The notes below the pieces were generated by a model. It did not search any database, was not told the origin of the DNA, and was given only the letters and a program-made list of their open reading frames with translations. This document shows, one piece after another, positions 1 to 5,774 of a stretch of 5,774 nt of DNA (positions within the stretch are counted from its first letter, which is position 1; every line of letters begins with the position of its first letter). The DNA is from a candidate division TA06 bacterium DG_78. Its GTDB lineage: Bacteria > Hydrothermota > Tepidihabitantia > SM23-42. The position numbers were made by a program, and so were the translations under genes. The DNA is taken from NCBI GenBank assembly GCA_001303225.1, contig LJNI01000143.1, positions 1 through 5,774 on the forward strand, given 5' to 3'.

Positions 1-1464
1 ACGTGATCCGTAGTATTCTAAAGAATCACCATACCACCAGGCATCAAAGTGCTGGATACCATCGGCCTCTTCTAAATCGACGCCCTTATGATTTGGATCA
101 ATTTGTAGCGCGTTGTATGCCCAATTAGCATTGATTACGTTGTCATCGATATGCCAAATAAGGATGCCACTGCCTGGTAAGAAGAAGTCATATTCACCGT
201 AGTCAACTGAAATCGGTATACCATCTTCAGCATCGATGATGATCGTATCTTTCTGTCTGATATCCTGCTGTCGATTCTCAATCAGGAAGAATTCGTTTTG
301 TGAAATCGGTATTTTTATCATGGTTTGATTTATCAGACTATACTGTGTTGTATCGATCTCTGAGGCGCGGAGTGTCAGCAGTGTTTCTGGATCAGTGATG
401 ACTACGGGATTTACCCAGAGCATCGCATATCGTGACCAGGCACCAAGATTTGCGGGAATCGACCCTTCTGGTGCACCTTCGAAGGGCGAACCGACCCAAC
501 CGCCTGTGCACATGAGATCCCACGCACCAACGCCGTTAGACCATCCGGTAATATCATAGAGATCTGGTAAGCCAAGGGTATGCCCGAATTCATGGACTAC
601 CGTACCGATTTCACCAACCATGTATTCATCCACTCGTGCCATCTCAGAATTTATACCAGCCTGCCATATCGTATCGGTTCCAGCATTGGCGAGGATATAC
701 GGAATACCAAGATAATATTCGAGAGCACCTGAAGGTATTGTTGCCGAAGGAATATCGAGAAAACGGAAGAAATTAAGACTCGTCTGGAGCAGTGTACCAG
801 CGTGGAAGACGATGATTTCGTCATATTCAGAGAAATCTACTGTTTCATCCAAATCAGCAGCAGCAACACCATCGGCGAGTATTCTCACCAATCCCATATC
901 CATGGCGTATGTATTGTAGTAAACAAAACCGGTTTCCTGGTCGTAGTGATGAAATCCACTATAGTAGCGCATTTTGTGAGGTAGTTGGTAACTCTCTGTT
1001 GCTCCATCAGGTTTGACTGTCCAGGTGACTTCACACTGACCAAACGAATTTACCTTATAGTAGTTACTCAAGAATTGCATGTTACGTTCAAAATAGGTTT
1101 TGTTATGCGGTGGATCATAGTAGAGGCCATCTTCCGGAGTGCCGAACCCCTCCAGATCCATTTTACCATTGCCCGTTGTGGCAGAATCGTCGTCTTCGAT
1201 GAATTCTACTCTCAAGACCAGAACCTTCTTTTCAATCCGTCCTCTGTACGGCAATTCAGGCAGCGGGAAATTTTTAAAAAATCTCACTGTATGAAAATGT
1301 TCTGCAGGAATGATGTCTGTTTCTTGTTCTCCAACCAAATACACAGTCAGGTGTGACTGTGGTGGTATTTGATGTGGTTGTGGTTCCTTATTTTTCGTCA
1401 ATATTATTTTTTCACCAAAACAGAGCATGGTGAGTAGTAATAGAGTAATGATTCTCTTCAACAT
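1..1464 (-). CDS. Secreted M6-family zinc metalloprotease (immune inhibitor A type), C-terminus beyond window
   Basis: The frame is open from an ATG at 1464 to the left edge: 488 codons and no stop, so the gene is 3'-truncated by the window. Seen: an N-terminal signal peptide (MLKRIITLLLLTMLCFG, about residues 1-17). The domain opens at KVLVLRVEF (80-88), followed by DPPHNKTYFERNM (117-129) and a YDEIIVFHAG strand (214-223). The zinc motif HEFGHTLGLPDLYD is at 291-304, with H291, E292, H295 and probably D301. A Met-turn-like GAWDLM lies at 313-318. Downstream are FFLIENRQQ (392-400), GILIWHIDDNVI (433-444) and GVDLEEADGIQ (461-471). Known: this order is characteristic of peptidase family M6, whose members are exported, often multidomain proteases. 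Inferred: the protein acts outside the cytoplasm, probably degrading extracellular protein. Accessory or sorting domains would lie off-window. The residue before C15 is Leu, so a lipoprotein signal is unlikely. Upstream in-frame codons meet a stop at 1494-1492, so no longer start exists apart from a TTG at 1473. Family assignment is firm; substrate is unknown. Confidence 0.95.
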   Translation of the reverse strand, partial: MLKRIITLLLLTMLCFGEKIILTKNKEPQPHQIPPQSHLTVYLVGEQETDIIPAEHFHTVRFFKNFPLPELPYRGRIEKKVLVLRVEFIEDDDSATTGNGKMDLEGFGTPEDGLYYDPPHNKTYFERNMQFLSNYYKVNSFGQCEVTWTVKPDGATESYQLPHKMRYYSGFHHYDQETGFVYYNTYAMDMGLVRILADGVAAADLDETVDFSEYDEIIVFHAGTLLQTSLNFFRFLDIPSATIPSGALEYYLGIPYILANAGTDTIWQAGINSEMARVDEYMVGEIGTVVHEFGHTLGLPDLYDITGWSNGVGAWDLMCTGGWVGSPFEGAPEGSIPANLGAWSRYAMLWVNPVVITDPETLLTLRASEIDTTQYSLINQTMIKIPISQNEFFLIENRQQDIRQKDTIIIDAEDGIPISVDYGEYDFFLPGSGILIWHIDDNVINANWAYNALQIDPNHKGVDLEEADGIQHFDAWWYGDSLEYYGSR

Positions 1465-1615
1465 AACCTCCAATTTTTTTAAAAAAGTTTCTCAATCATT
1501 TGTATACTCATTCAAAAATGCAATCATATTGATGAAGACAATAGAACAGGTGTTTTTTTTGTGATTCCAAAAACAAACCGAATTTTGTACATGTAGTCTT
1601 ATCCTCTAACCTCCA
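1465..1615 (-). other. Long untranslated leader of the protease gene
   Basis: About 150 bases separate the predicted transcription start (near 1615, judged from the -10 box) from the ATG. The leader begins with TGGAGGTTA (1615-1607), and the same nine bases recur at the translation start (1472-1464), so the ribosome-binding segment is present twice. A T6A7 run (1486-1474, minus strand) sits directly before the functional GGAGG. A 22-codon ORF (1592-1524, MYKIRFVFGITKK...) begins ten bases after AGAGG, but nothing shows that it is translated. A weak, T/A-dominated stem could form around 1579-1548 but contains several mismatches. I recognise no riboswitch class. Confidence 0.45.
1467..1471 (-). 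promoter_or_regulatory. Shine-Dalgarno GGAGG of the protease gene, unusually close to the ATG
   Basis: On the minus strand GGAGG is followed by only two bases (TT) before the ATG at 1464, shorter than the usual 5-9. The second codon is TTG (1461-1459), which would lie five bases from the same GGAGG. Initiation at this TTG is therefore a real alternative and would shorten the protein by one residue. Either choice keeps the signal peptide intact. Confidence 0.7.
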
Positions 1616-1616
1616 C

Positions 1617-1631
1617 GTTATAGTATATAAC
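1617..1631. repeat. Perfect inverted repeat overlapping the -10 box (possible operator)
   Basis: GTTATA (1617-1622), a GTA spacer (1623-1625) and TATAAC (1626-1631) form a perfect 6-3-6 dyad. It contains the whole -10 hexamer of the protease promoter. A protein bound here would block open-complex formation, so a repressor operator is a reasonable idea. The symmetry could partly be a by-product of an AT-rich TATA-like -10 region. No regulator gene is present in the window. Confidence 0.4.
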
Positions 1632-1650
1632 ATATGGTTCTTCATGTCAA
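1622..1650 (-). promoter_or_regulatory. Sigma-70-type promoter for the protease gene
   Basis: The minus strand carries TTGACA (1650-1645), a perfect -35 consensus, then 17 bases, then TATACT (1627-1622), a -10 box one base from TATAAT. It lies in the gap after the TamB stop, with the -35 box 25 bases downstream of it, and points towards the protease. Transcription should start near 1615. This supports independent expression of the protease from the Omp85-TamB operon. Assignment rests on consensus match alone; the host's sigma-factor preferences are unknown. Confidence 0.7.
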
Positions 1651-1675
1651 GAGTCATAAGATTTGTTTTTTCATT

Positions 1676-4600
1676 TCAAAATCGTATTCTATACTGATAT
1701 TGTAAACTGTATTCACCTTCTTCATCTCTTCTTATCAATATTTCATTTTTGTCATCAATGAAATATTCGACATTAAATTCATTCGAAATGGTCGTGATGC
1801 CATACGTATATGTAATAAAAAGATCCTTTGAAATATATTTTCCGACCGTGAGCTTTGCTGTTTCTTCAGATTCGAAAAAAGGTCCTTCAATGACAAAATA
1901 GTCGAGCCCAGTATACTGCCGTATTCGGCGGGTAACATCACTCTCAAGCCACAGCAGAATACTCTGGGGGAGAATCTTACCGACATAGTCACCACCCTTC
2001 ATAGACTCAAGCTCTTGCCAGGTAATATTTAGACTCAGATAGGTTATAATATCTTGCTCACTGTATATTGGAGGATCAGAAAAGAATTCGAAAATGGGTT
2101 CAGATAGGGGCCCGAAGCAGTGTAAGATGATTTTTATACCCTCTCGTGTATTCATTTCAGCCCAAATATCCAGTTCTGGATCAATTTCTTCCTCAGGGAT
2201 GAATGTAACTTTTCCCATCGTGATTGAGAGAATGTGATTGAGCCAATAAAAATTACCACGGCGTGTTTCGAGGGTTCCAGATAGATAGAGTGGTGTGTGT
2301 TCTTTAATAACGTACAGTTCACCACCGAACTCGATATCTGCTTCACGGTTGCGTAACCATATATTTCTATCCCCTCTAATTTTTAAATTCATTGTCCAGT
2401 TGTCATCGCCTTCTTCTTGTTTGGGTTTTAGCCCGAAGTCTATTGGAACAATTCCTTCTTTCACGGTGATATTACCATTGTAGTATGCTATTTTATTTTT
2501 CATGCCTACAGAAAAATTTCCGCTCCCTGTACCGAAAACAAACGGCAGGAATTGAATTGGTGCATCTTTAAAGCTGAAATCAAAATTTAAATTTTGAACT
2601 TCGAATCGAGGTTCTAATTTTACGACTCCACCTGCAGTTACCCAGGTAGATTTACGAGCACCCGAAGATTTTACATTATGGATTGAAGACACACGGCCTC
2701 TCCCTGATTCAAAAATAATATGGTTATCTTCAATGAGGACATTACTCTCAACTGAATCGAATTGTGTTGAGATGACATTAATTACAAATGACCCATTTTT
2801 AATTGTACCCTTACCATTTATTGTAAAATCATCGATTGTACCCTGCACCACACCCTCACCGCTCAACAAGCCATCAGGGTTGTTCATAAAATTGTGTAAG
2901 AAAGGTAATACCCATACCCCTACATCAGTGAACTGTATGGATACATCAGATTTTTCAAGAGAGAGGAGGCCGTGAGCATATATGTTTTGATTATTTTCAT
3001 CTGATACGGTAAGTGTCTCAATATTGATTGTGCTATTTTGAATGTCACCGAGTATCTTTAATGAACCATTTTTCATACCCATAAAATTGATATCCTGGGC
3101 ATTGATTGAAAATTTATTATTTCCGACAGATAGGTTGAGCTCACCACTCATACTATCTTCTATCCCCAGCAACAAGCCTAATTTTGTGAGACTACCATGA
3201 GATAATTCCCAGCGCAGCGGCTCAACTATTCCCCTCAGTGTTCCACCGATAAATGAGAGATAAATCTCATCGACTCGTTTATGCAGAATATTAAATGAGA
3301 TAGGTTCGATATTCTGTGTTTTAACACCATGGTAGTTGATGTTGAACGAAGAAATGACGCCCTGCCATATGTTGTCGAGTGAACCGCTGATGTTGAGGGA
3401 GTCGATGTCGGTATGCGCCTGTATTGTAAATGCGCTATCGTGGATGGAGAGAGTACTTTTGTCAAGATTCCAGTTTTTGAATGATACATTTTTTAATGTC
3501 AGCATCAAATACTCTGCTGGATCACGCAATTGAAATTGCCGACTCTGGAGTGTGAATTGTTCTACGGTTAGATCATCCATCGAAAAATTGTTACCCACTA
3601 TATCTACTGTGAAAATTAAAGCAAGAGGGTTTGTGAATCTGCCAGAGAGAGAACACTGACCACTGAGCACCCCTTTGAGTGGTGTATATTTCGCAAAGCG
3701 TGCCAGGTCGAAATTATTGAGTATAATGTCCAGTTTACAACTCTTGTAGATTGTGCCTTTTATTTCAAGAATTTTTTCTCCGTCCTTCACAAAAAGGGAG
3801 TCTAATGTAACGTGAGATTGTGTGGCTGAACCATAGATGAAGAGTGAGTCAATATCTAATCCACGGTCTGGTGGAGAATTGATATGTCCAACAAATTTTT
3901 CATCTTTGTATCCAACATACCCATTAATGAGAAGTGGGTGATCAGTGCCGATGATGCTAGCGAGATTGATACGGTTAAAATTTGCTTCGAACGCAATGTC
4001 TTTTAATCCATTGTACTTGAGATGCGCAAAGAACACACCGCCGAGTATCTCACCATCAAAGATATTTACCCAGACGGTGTCGCCGGAAGGTGTTGTCTCA
4101 AATTTAAAACGGTCAAATGGATATACACCATCCGTTGTTCCCTGGATTCTTGGCAGTAGCTTGCCATCTTGGTAATCAACTTCACCAGAAAAATTTACAC
4201 TACCAGAATAGACACCAATGGTTTCTAAATTTACATAGGCCCTCTTGAATTTTATGCCTGCCTGCTTGTTTTGTAAATAGTATACTCCTTCACCATTGAG
4301 GGATATGCCTATTCCTTTTATCGCGAAGGATTTGACCTCAACTGTTTCATTATCGATGCCGATATTCAAATTTGCAGAAGTGATATGAATAGGATAATCT
4401 TCAGTTTTCAATGACAGGTTTATGGTGTTTAAAAAGAGCTTATTTCCAACAAAATCGAGGAAAACGAGTCCAGAGATTTTTTCTATTGTGTAAGTCTTTT
4501 CGTTTTTATATACTATTTTTCCATTTTTTATATTTATTCTCAGACCCATATTGAACCGCAGGAAATTAAACTGCGCATCTTTGTGTTCTCCTTTTTTCTG

Positions 4601-4912
4601 CATTAAACACACCGTTGGCTCGATGAGATTTACCTGAAAGACGCTTGGTAATCTAAAGGCGAATGGTTTAAAACGATAGCGTATCTCTGCAATTTCACCA
4701 AAGATACTGTCTGTGTCAGAAATTTTTACACTATATTCTTCAATCCGATACCCCTGAAAGATATTGCCTACAACTGTTCTATAGTTAATATCTACACCGA
4801 CACTTTTCTCAATAATGCTCATGGTGAGCTCAGCGAAGTTAACTATTTTAATGACCACAAACAGTGCTGTGAAAACAATAATGACTATCGCTGGTAGTAT
4901 AAATCTTCTCAT
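1676..4912 (-). CDS. tamB: TamB-like translocation and assembly module protein (DUF490 C-terminal domain)
   Basis: Complete gene, 1078 residues, ATG at 4912 and TGA at 1678-1676. Seen: residues 1-3 are MRR, followed by one hydrophobic segment (about 4-22), a signal anchor with the rest in the periplasm. An AsmA/TamB-like N-terminus follows (VVGNIFQGYRIEEYSVKI, 47-64). The long middle is rich in alternating beta-strand sequence with recurring G-L-S-G type turns. The C-terminal TamB/DUF490 domain (about 740-1078) includes SGTLETRRGNFYW (878-890), GKVTF (900-904), GPLSEPIFEFFSDPP (934-948) and QDIITYLSLN (953-962), and the protein ends YQYRIRF. Known: TamB forms a long hydrophobic-grooved beta structure spanning the periplasm. 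It is linked to outer-membrane protein assembly and to phospholipid transport to the outer membrane, working with an Omp85 barrel. E. coli TamB is about 1259 residues, so this one is somewhat shorter. The next Met (31) would delete the anchor, so the first ATG is preferred. The upstream Omp85 gene supports the call. Which client or lipid it serves cannot be told. Confidence 0.93.
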   Translation of the reverse strand: MRRFILPAIVIIVFTALFVVIKIVNFAELTMSIIEKSVGVDINYRTVVGNIFQGYRIEEYSVKISDTDSIFGEIAEIRYRFKPFAFRLPSVFQVNLIEPTVCLMQKKGEHKDAQFNFLRFNMGLRINIKNGKIVYKNEKTYTIEKISGLVFLDFVGNKLFLNTINLSLKTEDYPIHITSANLNIGIDNETVEVKSFAIKGIGISLNGEGVYYLQNKQAGIKFKRAYVNLETIGVYSGSVNFSGEVDYQDGKLLPRIQGTTDGVYPFDRFKFETTPSGDTVWVNIFDGEILGGVFFAHLKYNGLKDIAFEANFNRINLASIIGTDHPLLINGYVGYKDEKFVGHINSPPDRGLDIDSLFIYGSATQSHVTLDSLFVKDGEKILEIKGTIYKSCKLDIILNNFDLARFAKYTPLKGVLSGQCSLSGRFTNPLALIFTVDIVGNNFSMDDLTVEQFTLQSRQFQLRDPAEYLMLTLKNVSFKNWNLDKSTLSIHDSAFTIQAHTDIDSLNISGSLDNIWQGVISSFNINYHGVKTQNIEPISFNILHKRVDEIYLSFIGGTLRGIVEPLRWELSHGSLTKLGLLLGIEDSMSGELNLSVGNNKFSINAQDINFMGMKNGSLKILGDIQNSTINIETLTVSDENNQNIYAHGLLSLEKSDVSIQFTDVGVWVLPFLHNFMNNPDGLLSGEGVVQGTIDDFTINGKGTIKNGSFVINVISTQFDSVESNVLIEDNHIIFESGRGRVSSIHNVKSSGARKSTWVTAGGVVKLEPRFEVQNLNFDFSFKDAPIQFLPFVFGTGSGNFSVGMKNKIAYYNGNITVKEGIVPIDFGLKPKQEEGDDNWTMNLKIRGDRNIWLRNREADIEFGGELYVIKEHTPLYLSGTLETRRGNFYWLNHILSITMGKVTFIPEEEIDPELDIWAEMNTREGIKIILHCFGPLSEPIFEFFSDPPIYSEQDIITYLSLNITWQELESMKGGDYVGKILPQSILLWLESDVTRRIRQYTGLDYFVIEGPFFESEETAKLTVGKYISKDLFITYTYGITTISNEFNVEYFIDDKNEILIRRDEEGEYSLQYQYRIRF

Positions 4913-4918
4913 AATTTA
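4910..4918 (-). other. Omp85-TamB coupled stop/start junction
   Basis: The TAA of the Omp85 gene (4918-4916) is separated from the TamB ATG (4912-4910) by only ATT. The bases before the ATG on the minus strand (ATACCATATATTTTAAATT) contain no Shine-Dalgarno sequence. TamB translation is therefore probably coupled to ribosomes ending the upstream gene, which would tie the two partners' synthesis together. Confidence 0.65.
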
Positions 4919-5774
4919 AAATATATGGTATATGCCGACATAAAGTTCCCAACGTTTATCAGTATCTTCCTCTGCAATTGGAAATCCTACATCACAGCGC
5001 AGTGGTCCTATCGGTGTGTAGTAGCGTAACCCAAACCCGGTACTTGACTTAAAAAATTCGCTGTGTCTCAGGTCTATTTCGTTATCGATAAAGCCTACGT
5101 CGAGAAATCCGACTAATCCGAAACGCCAGGGGAGTGAGATTCTGTATTCAATATTCAAATTTGCCATGATATTTCCGTATCTTTCCTCGCCTAATACATC
5201 AGGCCCGAGTGACCGCTCAGGATACCCTCGCAGAGAGTACTGGCCACCTAAATAGTATTTTTCGTACACCTCGATACCATCAGTTGGAATCATAATACCA
5301 AATTTAAATCGTTGGGCGAGTGTATTTCGAAAGAGTGGTAGAAAAAAACGTTCCTCGATTTCAAGCCGCAGAAAATTATTATCGCCACCAAATATTCCTC
5401 CGGCATATTCGACACGTGGCAAGAGGTATAAACCTTTCGTTGGATTAAAAAATTCATCTCGAAAATCAACCATGGATCTAAACTCGACGCTGTTTGTAAT
5501 TCCCCTGAAAGTATCGGGCAGGGTAACTTTCGGTCTGATATCAACAAATTTGTATCGGTGTGCAAAATTATACTGAATATTTTCGCTGTACACCTTTGAT
5601 ATTCTGAATTCTGTACCTCTGGTTACCCGTTTAAATTCTAATTTGTCTTCGTACCAATAAAAGGGCAACAATGAGACAGTGAGTTGCGTTGGTGTGAGGT
5701 GTGGAATAGTATATTTCGTTTCTAATTTTGCTTCCCACTCGCCTTCTATGTTTATTTTAAATGATGGCCGAATT
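4916..5774 (-). CDS. Omp85-family outer-membrane assembly protein (BamA/TamA-like), C-terminal barrel only
   Basis: The frame is open from the right edge to TAA at 4918-4916, giving 285 visible residues; the start and any POTRA domains lie off-window. A TTG at 5671 is internal: the frame continues upstream without a stop and still reads as barrel (INIEGEWEAKL, then YTIPHLTPTQLTV). Seen, in visible numbering: VDFRDEFFNPTKG (102-114), matching the Omp85 D-x-R-D...F-P-T-x-G barrel motif; the signature loop-6 (V/L)RGY motif as SLRGYPERSLGP (180-191), with R182-G183-Y184; the final strands TGFGLRYYTPIGPLRCDVGF (245-264); and a C-terminal WELYVGIYHIF ending in Phe, as in an outer-membrane beta-signal. 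Known: Omp85 proteins with these motifs insert beta-barrels into the outer membrane (BamA) or act with TamB (TamA). The adjacent TamB gene supports a TamB-partner role. BamA/TamB gene pairs also occur outside Proteobacteria, so BamA cannot be told from TamA without the N-terminal half; no symbol is given. Confidence 0.92.
   Translation of the reverse strand, partial: IRPSFKINIEGEWEAKLETKYTIPHLTPTQLTVSLLPFYWYEDKLEFKRVTRGTEFRISKVYSENIQYNFAHRYKFVDIRPKVTLPDTFRGITNSVEFRSMVDFRDEFFNPTKGLYLLPRVEYAGGIFGGDNNFLRLEIEERFFLPLFRNTLAQRFKFGIMIPTDGIEVYEKYYLGGQYSLRGYPERSLGPDVLGEERYGNIMANLNIEYRISLPWRFGLVGFLDVGFIDNEIDLRHSEFFKSSTGFGLRYYTPIGPLRCDVGFPIAEEDTDKRWELYVGIYHIF

Noticed and set aside
411..593. 60-codon minus-strand ORF over the zinc-motif region
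   Set aside because: It is out of frame with the protease; the true frame reads HEFGHTLGLPDLYD across the same bases.
802..984. 60-codon plus-strand ORF abutting the previous one
   Set aside because: Also antisense to the protease coding region (residues about 161-221); no domain or supporting start signal.
985..1356. 123-codon plus-strand ORF
   Set aside because: It lies antisense within the M6 protease frame, whose opposite-strand translation carries clear family motifs; its own translation shows no recognisable domain and no good ribosome-binding site.
1414..1464. Lipoprotein signal at Cys15 of the protease
   Set aside because: The residues before the Cys are T-M-L, and the -1 position is Leu rather than Gly, Ala or Ser; an ordinary signal peptide fits better.
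1474..1486. T7A6 palindromic run before the protease SD as a functional hairpin
   Set aside because: There is no loop between the arms and the pairing would be all A-U; it is more likely just an AT-rich, unstructured stretch that keeps the SD accessible.
1548..1579. Stem-loop in the protease leader as a terminator or attenuator
   Set aside because: The stem is nearly all A-T pairs with mismatches and is not followed by a T-run on the minus strand.
1736..4175. Several 60-90 codon ORFs on both strands inside the TamB gene
   Set aside because: All overlap the continuous 1078-residue TamB frame, which has matching N-terminal anchor and C-terminal domain; they are chance ORFs.
5290..5565. 91-codon minus-strand ORF inside the Omp85 gene
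   Set aside because: It overlaps the conserved barrel coding sequence in another frame; no domain features.
4916..5671. TTG at 5671 as the start of a 251-residue outer-membrane protein
   Set aside because: The frame stays open to the window edge and upstream residues still look like Omp85 barrel, so the TTG is an internal codon and the gene is cut by the window.

Overview
The window holds parts of three genes, all on the minus strand, and reads right to left in transcription order. First is the C-terminal half of an Omp85-family outer-membrane beta-barrel protein (BamA/TamA type), which enters from the right edge. Next is a complete TamB-like inner-membrane-anchored translocation and assembly protein of 1078 residues. 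Last is the N-terminal 488 residues of a secreted M6-family (immune inhibitor A type) zinc metalloprotease, which leaves through the left edge.

The Omp85 and TamB genes are separated by three bases. No Shine-Dalgarno sequence precedes the TamB start, so the two look like one translationally coupled operon. This matches the known partnership in which an Omp85 barrel in the outer membrane works with a periplasm-spanning TamB. The protease gene follows after a 211-base gap and appears to have its own promoter: TTGACA, 17 bases, TATACT, lying just beyond the TamB stop. A perfect 6-3-6 inverted repeat overlaps the -10 box, and a leader of about 150 bases follows. No convincing terminator is visible between TamB and the promoter, so read-through from the operon is possible.

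The Omp85-TamB pair shows a diderm (Gram-negative type) bacterium. Base composition is moderately AT-rich (judged by eye, not counted). The divergent TamB sequence and an M6 protease of the GVDLEEADGIQ type would suit an uncultured FCB-group or WOR-3-like lineage, but this placement is a weak inference.

I see no RNA gene, mobile element, CRISPR array or integration site, and no clear sign of a novel system. The most informative unexplained structure is the promoter, palindrome and leader between TamB and the protease. TamB also shows a quasi-periodic motif of roughly 80-110 residues.
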